A stretch of 64,000 nt of DNA from Chitinophaga sp. (GTDB taxonomy: Bacteria; Bacteroidota; Bacteroidia; Chitinophagales; Chitinophagaceae), in the NCBI RefSeq assembly GCF_019236475.1, contig NZ_JAFAIX010000013.1, positions 186,001 to 250,000 of the forward strand, in the 5' to 3' direction. The position numbers and the translations under genes are program-made. This document shows, piece after piece, positions 26,024 through 34,047 of the stretch; within the stretch, counting starts at the first letter, position 1, and each line of letters begins with the position of its first letter. The notes beneath the pieces are model-generated. The model searched no databases. It saw nothing but the letters and a program-made list of their open reading frames with translations, and had not been told where the DNA came from.

Positions 26024-26413
26024 TCAGATCAAAAAGGTGCAATTCTGGAGAAAAATAGGGACTTCCGGTCGATCCGGTGGGCCATGCGGAATAGCCGTAA
26101 CAACTTGCTGCAATGGAACCATAGCGGGCTGAGGCAGCACTCTTACCGGTACCTGTAAATCAGCATCCACTGTAAAATCCTGCTGGATAGCAGGTGCGCC
26201 GTGGTGGCTTTCCGTTACTTTGCAGAACTTGAATTCATTCTTGCAACAGTCCATGTTTTTTGCAGGCTTCTTGCATTTGCCACAGAAGTCGGCAGGGGCC
26301 GATTGCAGCTCTACAGCAGCCAATTTACCCATACAGTAATGTACGTTAACTGCGAATCCGCTGGTCAACGTGATATACATTGCGGCAAATAATATGGCAA
26401 AAAATCTTTTCAT
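26024..26413 (-). CDS. HYC_CC_PP family protein
   Basis: A 129-residue secreted or membrane-tethered protein with the three signatures that name the family: HYC in NVHYCMGKL, CC in NMDCCKNEF and PP in HGPPDRPEVP. Further Cys pairs (FCGKCKKP) make it Cys-rich. The N-terminus is a signal or anchor segment (MKRFFAILFAAMYITLTSGF). No biochemical function is established; these small proteins are commonly seen beside HMA and metal-efflux genes in Bacteroidota. It heads the cluster. The ATG at 26413 is chosen because the -7 box TACTTTTG lies just upstream. Confidence 0.8.
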   Translation of the reverse strand: MKRFFAILFAAMYITLTSGFAVNVHYCMGKLAAVELQSAPADFCGKCKKPAKNMDCCKNEFKFCKVTESHHGAPAIQQDFTVDADLQVPVRVLPQPAMVPLQQVVTAIPHGPPDRPEVPIFLQNCTFLI

Positions 26414-26422
26414 GTTCCGCCA

Positions 26423-26430
26423 CAAAAGTA
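26423..26430 (-). promoter_or_regulatory. -7 element of the heavy-metal cluster
   Basis: TACTTTTG on the minus strand, ten bases before the ATG at 26413; no clear -33 partner, as expected for a regulator-dependent promoter. Confidence 0.55.
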
Positions 26431-26447
26431 AGGCTTTTTGACGTAAA

Positions 26448-26474
26448 AAGCCCCCTTAAACTGTAAGGGGGCTT
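26448..26474 (-). terminator. terminator after the porin gene
   Basis: The 11-base stem AAGCCCCCTTA / TAAGGGGGCTT with a five-base loop is followed on the minus strand by a short T-tract. Confidence 0.85.
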
Positions 26475-26503
26475 AATAATATATAAACGGTAAATATTAT
26501 AGG

Positions 26504-28477
26504 TTAGTTAATAAACCACCAGCGAATACCTACTCTGAAGTCGAAATTATTGTATGGATACAGTGGAGCTGCCATGTTACTGTTGGCAAATAGTGTATTC
26601 AAGTTCTCTGCGCGTACAAATGCGTTGAAGGACTTAATACGGAAGTGCGCAAATGCCGCGATATCCGGCGCCAGGTATTTTATTTTGGTATCTTTCTGGT
26701 ACACCCATTGTCCCATCAACGGAGAATAATCATCCGCATAATAGTCTGTATTGTAGCGGATTTCCAGACCTGTTACCAGGTTCAGGTTGGTATACAGGCG
26801 TTTTTCGAAGGCTATCTGGTTACGTGTCCAGAATGTAGGCACATTCAGCGGGCCATTGCCTTGTACTTGTTGGAAAGCTATGTCCATGTACCAGGAGAAT
26901 GGTGCAAAACGAATCTTCTTGCTGAATACCACTTGCAGGAGGTTAAACAGTGAACTGGCTTGTGCACTGTGGTAATAGTCCTGCATATAAGTGTAATTGG
27001 TAAACAGAAAGTAGTTCACAGCCAGATGATATGATAGTTTCTTATTATCGGCGGCAAACTGTAATTGGGTGATGTTTTCTTTCGCCAGCGTTGAATTGTA
27101 CCAGGTGGTACGATTACTATTGAAATACTTGTACACGTATGACGGCTCTCTGTTCACGTTGTTGACAGAGAGTTTGATGTCTCCCAACAAATCATTTACA
27201 TGTCTGCGCAACATACCACCCACACTATAATCTCCGATATTCTGCCCTGCGATATAGAATTCACCTTTGGCGGAGAAATCCCACAACTGATTTCTGGTTT
27301 TGTTGCGGTATTCTCCATGTAACGCGAGGTTACTGAAGTTGATATCCGCATCCAGGAAGCTACCTTTCCAACTTTCAAAACGGGCCCCCACATTGATAAA
27401 GTGTCCCTGATTGCCAGGCATAGGGAACGAAATCAGTGAGAAATCGTTTGACAGCAGTCTCCACTTATGTTGAGAGAAAAGGCTAGTATCCTGCGCACGA
27501 ATCGGGATATTATAATGCAATGGGTAGAATGCCGTATCCGGATTATTATCCATGAACTCATAATTGTCGCTCTGGAGATTGAAAGTATACTGGATACGGA
27601 AGATCGGATCGTATTTATAATAATCCGTTGAATCGTTGATGTGGATGCTATCTCCCCTGCCCCAGTCGTATTGCTGCATGAATAATAATCCCGCCTGCTT
27701 ATACTGGTTTTTAACAGGGATGGAGGTCGTAAAGAAATTGTACGTAGAGGCGTTATCGTTCCCCAGGTTCACCGGAATAGTTCTGCGGTTGCTGTATTCC
27801 GATTTATGGAGGAAGGAATCATTTCTGATACCGCCATTTTCCCCACCTTTCAAGTTATTGTAGTAGAAGTCCAGGTACGTATTCGCCCGTTTGTTTTTAG
27901 ATTGACGGCGGGCGGTCAGGCGATAGGTATCGTGACTGGTAGTCTGTGACTTATAAAACCCTGGTGCATTTACTTTTCTGTAGTCAAAAAAGAAATTGAA
28001 CCGGTCGGTGCGGTTCTGGGTATGGGAAACGCCGAGAATTTGTTCCTGTTTACTACCCACCAGGTACTGCATTTCAGTGTAAGGCCGGGTGGTGCTGTAG
28101 AAACGGGCGCCTGCGTGGGTATTGCCATATACGTCGTAAGCATGAAAGCCCGCATCGAAGCCGGGTTTCATGTAAGGCGTAAAAATGAGGTTCCTGGCGG
28201 CGCCTCCGCTATTCCCGGTAGTCATGTAACTGCCGGGAATTTTCAGGAACTGGGTGCTGAAATCCACTACGGAAGAATCGATCGTATAGTCGGTCGGTTC
28301 ACCGAGGAAGCGGTAGCTGAGCGTCAGTGTATCCGGTTCTTCTTGGTGATGGGCAGTATCCTTCGACATTTTGCCGGTACCGCCACCGCCCACATTACCG
28401 AAGCGATTGGTATTGAACTGGGCTGATAATTGCTGTCCGCCCAACAGCAGCAAGATTATGATGATAAAATATCTCAT
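26504..28477 (-). CDS. putative outer-membrane porin (Porin_10 family)
   Basis: A 657-residue outer-membrane protein. It has a signal peptide (MRYFIIIILLLLGGQQLSAQ), then a Gly/Asp-rich linker, then a large region of alternating amphipathic strands with many aromatic residues ending DFRVGIRWWFIN, a typical barrel-closing strand ending in an aromatic-rich terminus. The opening FNTNRFGNVGGGG and long periplasm-facing strand pattern fit the Bacteroidota Porin_10 family. The solute is unknown. It starts 18 bases after the purine nucleoside phosphorylase gene on the same strand, hinting at a nucleoside-related role. Confidence 0.8.
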   Translation of the reverse strand: MRYFIIIILLLLGGQQLSAQFNTNRFGNVGGGGTGKMSKDTAHHQEEPDTLTLSYRFLGEPTDYTIDSSVVDFSTQFLKIPGSYMTTGNSGGAARNLIFTPYMKPGFDAGFHAYDVYGNTHAGARFYSTTRPYTEMQYLVGSKQEQILGVSHTQNRTDRFNFFFDYRKVNAPGFYKSQTTSHDTYRLTARRQSKNKRANTYLDFYYNNLKGGENGGIRNDSFLHKSEYSNRRTIPVNLGNDNASTYNFFTTSIPVKNQYKQAGLLFMQQYDWGRGDSIHINDSTDYYKYDPIFRIQYTFNLQSDNYEFMDNNPDTAFYPLHYNIPIRAQDTSLFSQHKWRLLSNDFSLISFPMPGNQGHFINVGARFESWKGSFLDADINFSNLALHGEYRNKTRNQLWDFSAKGEFYIAGQNIGDYSVGGMLRRHVNDLLGDIKLSVNNVNREPSYVYKYFNSNRTTWYNSTLAKENITQLQFAADNKKLSYHLAVNYFLFTNYTYMQDYYHSAQASSLFNLLQVVFSKKIRFAPFSWYMDIAFQQVQGNGPLNVPTFWTRNQIAFEKRLYTNLNLVTGLEIRYNTDYYADDYSPLMGQWVYQKDTKIKYLAPDIAAFAHFRIKSFNAFVRAENLNTLFANSNMAAPLYPYNNFDFRVGIRWWFIN

Positions 28478-28495
28478 CCGAAAATGACAATACGT

Positions 28496-29317
28496 TTATA
28501 GTTGTCGGATTAATTCACTAAAGATAAGTGTCAGTTTTGGTTCAGCAGCTTTCGCAGCTTCCAGTACTTCTTCGTGTGTAATTACATTTTCTTCTTCACG
28601 GATGCCGATATCGGTAATCACACTCATCGCGAACACTTTCAGTCCGGAGTGGATGGCTACAATCACTTCAGGAACGGTACTCATACCTACGGCGTCGCCA
28701 CCGATGATATGCATATATTTATATTCAGCGCGGGTTTCGAAGGTAGGACCTTGTACGCCAACGTAAACGCCTGAATGCAGATCAATTTGGTTCATGGCTG
28801 CAATTTCCACCGCACGATAGATCAGTTCTTTATTATATGGTTCGCTCATATCTGGGAAACGAGGTCCCAGTTCACTTTCGTTTGGTCCACGCAGTGGGTG
28901 TTCTGGCTGCAAGTTGATATGATCGCGGATAATCATGAGGTCGCCCACGCTGAATTCGGGGTTCATACCGCCGGCAGCGTTAGAGATAAATAAGGTATGA
29001 ATGCCCAGGGCTTTCATTACACGTACAGGGAAGGTTACTTGTTTCATGGAGAAACCTTCATAATAGTGGAATCTGCCGGCCATGGCTACGATAGGTTTAT
29101 CGCCCAAGAATCCCAGGATCAGTTTCCCGGAGTGGCCTTCTACCGTGGATACTGGGAAATGGGGAATATCTTTGTAGGGAATTTCGATAGCATCTTCTAT
29201 ATCCTCTGCCAGGTCGCCTAGGCCACTGCCCAGGATCACCCCTGCCAGCGGCTTCTCATTCCAGAATTTACTGATATAATCACTCGCTACTTTGATCTGA
29301 TCGGTGAGTTCGCTCAT
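28496..29317 (-). CDS. purine-nucleoside phosphorylase (trimeric, PNP type)
   Basis: A 273-residue enzyme that splits inosine and guanosine with phosphate in purine salvage. Characteristic blocks are AGVILGSGLGDLA, the phosphate-binding RFHYYEG, FISNAAGGMNPEFSVGDLMIIRDHINL and GVQGPTFETRAEYKYM with the catalytic Glu, then GGDAVGMSTVPEVIVA with the base-binding Asp/Asn region. This is the class related to mammalian PNP and B. subtilis PunA. It appears to be co-transcribed with the porin gene. Confidence 0.95.
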   Translation of the reverse strand: MSELTDQIKVASDYISKFWNEKPLAGVILGSGLGDLAEDIEDAIEIPYKDIPHFPVSTVEGHSGKLILGFLGDKPIVAMAGRFHYYEGFSMKQVTFPVRVMKALGIHTLFISNAAGGMNPEFSVGDLMIIRDHINLQPEHPLRGPNESELGPRFPDMSEPYNKELIYRAVEIAAMNQIDLHSGVYVGVQGPTFETRAEYKYMHIIGGDAVGMSTVPEVIVAIHSGLKVFAMSVITDIGIREEENVITHEEVLEAAKAAEPKLTLIFSELIRQL

Positions 29318-29400
29318 ATTTTACTTTTCGTTAATTCGTTTAATTTTCTGTTTGCCTGCCGGAAATTACACTGCAATATCGTATTACCGGCGAACCGGCG

Positions 29401-29408
29401 CAAAGTTA
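29401..29408 (-). promoter_or_regulatory. -7 element of the phosphorylase-porin unit
   Basis: TAACTTTG on the minus strand, about 85 bases upstream of the phosphorylase ATG; no -33 box at standard spacing. Confidence 0.5.
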
Positions 29409-29481
29409 TTTTTTAATTCACAAATGACTCAGTTTTATATTTAAGTCATAATAGCCTATTTTAGCGGCAAATTTTATTCCG

Positions 29482-30696
29482 ATGAACTTACACGAGTACC
29501 AGGCTAAAGAACTGTTGAAAAAATATAACGTACCGGTACAGGAAGGCATTCCGGTAGATACGCCTGAAGCGGCCGCCGAGGCTTACAAACAACTGAAAGT
29601 ACAATATGGTAATGAGTTTGCTGTTGTAAAAGCACAAATTCATGCCGGTGGACGCGGTAAGGGTAAAATCCGTGGTACAGAGCAGAGAGGTGTGGCCGTA
29701 GGAAAAAATGCAGAAGATATCAAAACCATTGCTGGTAATATCCTGGGCGGTACCCTGGTGACTATCCAGACTGGCGAAGCTGGTAAACTGGTTAACAAAG
29801 TACTGGTGGCACAGGATGTTTATTATCCAGGCCCTAATCCTGTAAAGGAATTCTACCTGTCTATTCTGCTGGATCGTGCAAAAAGCATGAACGTTATCAT
29901 GTATTCCACTGAAGGTGGTATGGATATCGAAGAAGTAGCGCACAGCACTCCAGAAAAAATATACAAAGAGTGGGTTAAGCCAAACATGGCTCTGCAGCCA
30001 TTCCAAGCACGTAACATCGCTTTCAACTTCGGTCTGAGCGGTGATGCATTCAAAAACATGGTGAAATTCGTTACTAACCTGTACAATGCATACGTAGGTC
30101 TGGATTGCAGCATGCTGGAAATCAACCCACTGTTCAAAACCAGCGACGAGAAAATCATCGCTGTTGATGCTAAAGTAAACCTGGACGACAATGCGCTGAT
30201 GCGTCATGCGGACCTGGAAGCATTGCGCGACATCACTGAAGAAGATCCTACCGAAGTAGAAGCAGGTAAATTCAACCTGAACTTCGTAAAACTCGACGGT
30301 AACGTAGGTTGTATGGTAAACGGCGCCGGTCTGGCAATGGCTACCATGGATATGATCAAACTGTCTGGCGGTGAACCAGCTAACTTCCTGGACGTAGGAG
30401 GTACTGCAAACGCTCAAACCGTAGAAGCAGGTTTCCGTATCATCCTGAAAGATCCTAAAGTAAAAGCGATCCTCATCAATATCTTTGGTGGTATCGTTCG
30501 TTGCGACAGGGTTGCTCAAGGTGTTATCGATGCTTACAGATCTATCGGCAACATCACTGTTCCTATCATTGTTCGTCTGCAGGGTACTAACGCTACCGAA
30601 GCGAAACAACTGATCGAAGAATCAGGTCTGAAAGTTCAGTCTGCCATTCTGTTGAGTGAAGCTGCTGCTCTGGTTAACAAAGCTGTTAGCGCTTAA
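29482..30696 (+). CDS. sucC: succinyl-CoA synthetase (ADP-forming) beta subunit
   Basis: A 404-residue ATP-grasp subunit that couples succinyl-CoA cleavage to nucleotide phosphorylation in the citric acid cycle. It has the N-terminal MNLHEYQAKELLKKYNVPV, the nucleotide-binding VKAQIHAGGRGKG, LEINPLF and AVDAKVNLDDNA for Mg2+, and the C-terminal ligase loop NIFGGIVRCDRVAQGV. The alpha subunit gene sucD is not adjacent; the next gene is on the other strand. A terminator follows directly. Confidence 0.97.
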   Translation: MNLHEYQAKELLKKYNVPVQEGIPVDTPEAAAEAYKQLKVQYGNEFAVVKAQIHAGGRGKGKIRGTEQRGVAVGKNAEDIKTIAGNILGGTLVTIQTGEAGKLVNKVLVAQDVYYPGPNPVKEFYLSILLDRAKSMNVIMYSTEGGMDIEEVAHSTPEKIYKEWVKPNMALQPFQARNIAFNFGLSGDAFKNMVKFVTNLYNAYVGLDCSMLEINPLFKTSDEKIIAVDAKVNLDDNALMRHADLEALRDITEEDPTEVEAGKFNLNFVKLDGNVGCMVNGAGLAMATMDMIKLSGGEPANFLDVGGTANAQTVEAGFRIILKDPKVKAILINIFGGIVRCDRVAQGVIDAYRSIGNITVPIIVRLQGTNATEAKQLIEESGLKVQSAILLSEAAALVNKAVSA

Positions 30697-30718
30697 TCTG
30701 ATTTTCACTTTACTACAT

Positions 30719-30757
30719 AAAAAAACGGGACTAGCTGATGCTGGTCCCGTTTTTTTT
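30719..30757. terminator. terminator after sucC
   Basis: The stem AAACGGGAC / GTCCCGTTT with an internal loop is preceded by A and followed by eight T, between convergent genes; usable in both directions. Confidence 0.9.
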
Positions 30758-30769
30758 ATACATGGATGC

Positions 30770-31927
30770 TTAGATTTTTTTCAGCTTCTCCCGAAGGCTG
30801 TTTGCGACATCAGTCATACTCATCACTTCTGCTTTGGCCAATGCCCAGGTGAGATATTTTTTCGCATCTTCTGGATGTTTTTCTATGGAACGGTGACCTA
30901 CCGCCTGTAATAATTCCAATGAAGATCCTTCATTTACCAGGGATCTGGCCCAGGTTAAATATTGCTCTTCCACTGCTGGATCTTTCAACCCTTCATAACC
31001 ATAGAATGGTAGCATACGTGCATTATTATCATTCTTATCATGGTTCGCAATGGCAAATGCAATGAATGCTTTCACGTCTTTATTGTTTCGCACCATATAG
31101 GACATCGCAAATTCCATTTTTACTTTGTCCCAATCTCCTCCTGCTGCATATTCTTTTTCATGCTTGTTAATGAATGCGGTGAATGCGGCTTCATCATATT
31201 TCGCGGGCAGTTCCTTAAGATCATTGTTCATCATTCTACTCAGGATGCTATAATTGACATCACTGCCAAATAAGTCGTTGTACGACTGACGATTAGCGAG
31301 ATAATAAGTCCTATAGTCGGCCGGCAGATTACGACACAGCGCCATGGCTTTAACCGTCATTTCGGCTTTCTTATCCTTTTGCTTGGCTAGGAAATCCTGT
31401 AGTACAGAGTCTTTCGGGAATTCTCTGCTCTTACTGTAAAACTGTTGGTACCATTGTGGGCCTTCCTTTACAATCGTAGTGGAGAAGCCATTGTGGAACT
31501 TACCTGCTTTATACTTTGCTACGGATTCGTTTAGGAACTGCAGGAATACATTGGCATCACTGTACCCAATGCCTACATTGACCAATTTTCCTTCCGGGGA
31601 AATGATTAAGTAAGTAGGAAAGCCATGCAGTAGATACCTGGCGCATAAATCATTACCAAATTCTTCTTTAAACACATCAAAGCCTGTATTCACAAAATTA
31701 TCCAGCATGTATTGTTTTACATCTTTACTAGGGAATACTCGAACTTCCATGTCTTTGCAGGCATGGCAACCTTCAAAGTAAGTGTCTACAAAAATGGGCT
31801 TCTTTGCTTTTTTAGCCTTGGTTAACAATTCATTCCAGGAGGCCTTGATAAATTGAGTACTGTCTTGCGCAATGGATGCCAATGGCAGCAGCCCCGCCAG
31901 GAGCAGGGCAAAGATGGTTTTCTTCAT
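30770..31927 (-). CDS. secreted thioredoxin-like protein with CHAC active site
   Basis: A 385-residue periplasmic protein. The start at 31927 gives a clean signal peptide (MKKTIFALLLAGLLPLASIAQ); the longer frame to 32005 has no such quality. A thioredoxin-like domain (about residues 25-150) holds FEGCHACKDMEVRVF as the redox motif and the cis-Pro region HGFPTYLIIS. The remaining 230 residues are helical with no recognised family. It probably acts in thiol-disulfide exchange or metal handling in the periplasm. Confidence 0.82.
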   Translation of the reverse strand: MKKTIFALLLAGLLPLASIAQDSTQFIKASWNELLTKAKKAKKPIFVDTYFEGCHACKDMEVRVFPSKDVKQYMLDNFVNTGFDVFKEEFGNDLCARYLLHGFPTYLIISPEGKLVNVGIGYSDANVFLQFLNESVAKYKAGKFHNGFSTTIVKEGPQWYQQFYSKSREFPKDSVLQDFLAKQKDKKAEMTVKAMALCRNLPADYRTYYLANRQSYNDLFGSDVNYSILSRMMNNDLKELPAKYDEAAFTAFINKHEKEYAAGGDWDKVKMEFAMSYMVRNNKDVKAFIAFAIANHDKNDNNARMLPFYGYEGLKDPAVEEQYLTWARSLVNEGSSLELLQAVGHRSIEKHPEDAKKYLTWALAKAEVMSMTDVANSLREKLKKI

Positions 31928-32097
31928 TATCATTTTCTTTTTAATGGTGGTTTGTAGTGCTGAAACTAGCAAAACAGTATGATATTCAATATGCTTCTTT
32001 TTCACTGGTGATTAGTATTTATAAACGGCAGGAAAAAAAATTTTAACGGATTTATGGAATCCTATACCAAGAACACATCATTCCTAAAAATATACCC

Positions 32098-33996
32098 ATG
32101 AATCGAACGCTATTCTTCGTAGGCTGCCTGATGGTCGTAGGCTCCGTGTCTGCCCAAACTAAAAAACAGACTATGGCCACCACTATCAGTAAAGTAACTG
32201 TATTTATCAAGGGGGCCCAGGTTACACGCAGTGGCAGTATAGCCCTGACGCCAGGGGTTAACCAAGTGGTGATTTCTGAAGTTTCTCCGGATGTGGAAGA
32301 AAAGAGTATCCAAGTAAATGGAGATGGAGACTTCACGCTGCTGGCGGTTTCCCGCCAATCCAACATCCTGCGTCAGCAGAATAAAAGAGAGGAAATTGCC
32401 GCCCTCCAGCAACAAAGAGAAAAATTACAATTACAACTAGCCAAAGAAAATAATAACGAGCAAGTATATACGGAGGAGAAAAATATGCTGCTGAAAAACC
32501 AAACCGTTACTGGCAATAATGGCGTGAAAGCAGCAGACCTCCAAGCGTCACTGGACCTCCAACGGTCTCGCCTATCCGAAATATTATCTAAAATCCTGGA
32601 TATCCAGCAGTCGTCCAAACAAACAGCTTTAGAGCTGAATAGGGTGGAACACCAACTGCTGGCGCTCAACAACAAAGACAATATCCCTACAAGTGATATT
32701 ATCCTGGATATACAGTCCAAATCCGCTACCACAGGAAAAATTACAGTGAGCTATATGGTGCGTAATGCAGGCTGGATTCCCTCCTACGATATTCGTGTGA
32801 AAGACATCAATCATCCGGTGAACTTGGTGTACAAAGCCAATGTATTTCAACAATGCGGGGAAGATTGGAAGAACGTGAAATTGAGCCTCAGTTCAGGCTC
32901 TCCGGAAGAAAGCAGCACAAAACCAACACTCATGCCTTGGTATCTGCGCAGTTACAATTCCATTTCTGAGCGCAATGCAGACATCGCAAGTGTAGGCCAG
33001 ACCGCCCCTTCTGAAATTACCGGCGTTGTTACAGATGAAAATAACAGCCCGCTGCCAGGTGTTACCCTTATTATCAAAGGCAGAACCATTGGAGTGTTGT
33101 CAGATGCACAAGGAAAATTCCGTTTACAACAACCACCAGGAAACAATACCATTCGGGCTACTTCTCTTGGGTATACCCCTGAAGAAATGCTTGCCAGCCG
33201 TAACATGCACTTTGTACTCAGGTCCGATAATAAATCACTGAGTGAAGTTGTAGTAACTGGTTATACCCAAAGGATGGATAGTAACATGGACGACCGCCAA
33301 GCATTCAACGGTAATTATCGCGCAGAGAAAAAGGCGGTAAAAGTACGCAGTTTCAACGCTGGCTTGGATGTACCGGAAGCATTCACCCCTACTACCGTTA
33401 CCTTTGATATACCTATTCCTTACACTATTCTGCCTGATGGCAAGCCTTACAGCGTAGGCATCAAGGAATTGGAGATACCAGCCTCTTACCAGTATTACGC
33501 TATTCCTAAACTGGAGAAATCTGCATTTCTCACCGCTTCTGTTACAGATTGGGAACAACTAAACTTACTAGATGGAGAAGCCAGTATCTTTTACGAAGGC
33601 ACTTACATAGGTAAAACCTTACTGGACCTGCAATCTGGCGCCGATTCCCTACAGATATCGCTGGGTAAGGATAAACAAGTCATTGTAAACCGTACCATGC
33701 AGAAAGATGAGAGCAAGAAAGGATTCCTCGGTGGTAAAACTACTTTCTCTAAAGCCTGGGAAATCAGTATACGCAACAACAAAGGCGTACCAGTGAATGT
33801 GATTGTACAGGATCAGTTACCGATTAAAACATCTTCGGAGATGGAGGTTTCTAGAGTGGAATACGGAGATGCCATATTGGAGGAAGATACCAGGATGTTG
33901 AGTTGGCATCTCACCATACCTCCGGCTACAGAGCAAAAACGGGTATTGAAATACGCGATTACCTATCCAAAAGGAATGATTACCAACGCCCAATAA
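32098..33996 (+). CDS. MuiA-like DUF4140/DUF4139 protein with inserted carboxypeptidase-regulatory domain
   Basis: A 632-residue secreted protein with a signal peptide (MNRTLFFVGCLMVVGSVSAQ). A DUF4140 domain (about 30-130) is followed by a coiled-coil rich in Gln and Glu (about 95-180), then the DUF4139 domain, as in the mucoidy inhibitor MuiA family. Unusually, residues about 300-390 are a carboxypeptidase-D regulatory-like beta sandwich (GVVTDENNSPLPGVTLIIKG, KFRLQQPPGNNTIRATSLGY) ending SLSEVVVTGYT. That stretch resembles the N-terminal part and TonB-box region of SusC-type receptors. Function unknown; an envelope role is likely. Confidence 0.82.
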   Translation: MNRTLFFVGCLMVVGSVSAQTKKQTMATTISKVTVFIKGAQVTRSGSIALTPGVNQVVISEVSPDVEEKSIQVNGDGDFTLLAVSRQSNILRQQNKREEIAALQQQREKLQLQLAKENNNEQVYTEEKNMLLKNQTVTGNNGVKAADLQASLDLQRSRLSEILSKILDIQQSSKQTALELNRVEHQLLALNNKDNIPTSDIILDIQSKSATTGKITVSYMVRNAGWIPSYDIRVKDINHPVNLVYKANVFQQCGEDWKNVKLSLSSGSPEESSTKPTLMPWYLRSYNSISERNADIASVGQTAPSEITGVVTDENNSPLPGVTLIIKGRTIGVLSDAQGKFRLQQPPGNNTIRATSLGYTPEEMLASRNMHFVLRSDNKSLSEVVVTGYTQRMDSNMDDRQAFNGNYRAEKKAVKVRSFNAGLDVPEAFTPTTVTFDIPIPYTILPDGKPYSVGIKELEIPASYQYYAIPKLEKSAFLTASVTDWEQLNLLDGEASIFYEGTYIGKTLLDLQSGADSLQISLGKDKQVIVNRTMQKDESKKGFLGGKTTFSKAWEISIRNNKGVPVNVIVQDQLPIKTSSEMEVSRVEYGDAILEEDTRMLSWHLTIPPATEQKRVLKYAITYPKGMITNAQ

Positions 33997-34001
33997 AAGA
34001 A

Positions 34002-34029
34002 ACAGCCCGCCGGTAAATCGGCGGGCTGT
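34002..34029. terminator. bidirectional terminator between the MuiA-like gene and PBP1A
   Basis: The 11-base stem ACAGCCCGCCG / CGGCGGGCTGT with loop GTAAAT lies between two convergent genes. Confidence 0.85.
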
Positions 34030-34047
34030 CTACTTAAATATGCTGTT

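Noticed and set aside
29488..30609. A 373-codon open frame opposite sucC
   Set aside because: Antisense shadow of a highly expressed gene with biased codons; the product is rich in Phe, His and Cys and resembles nothing.
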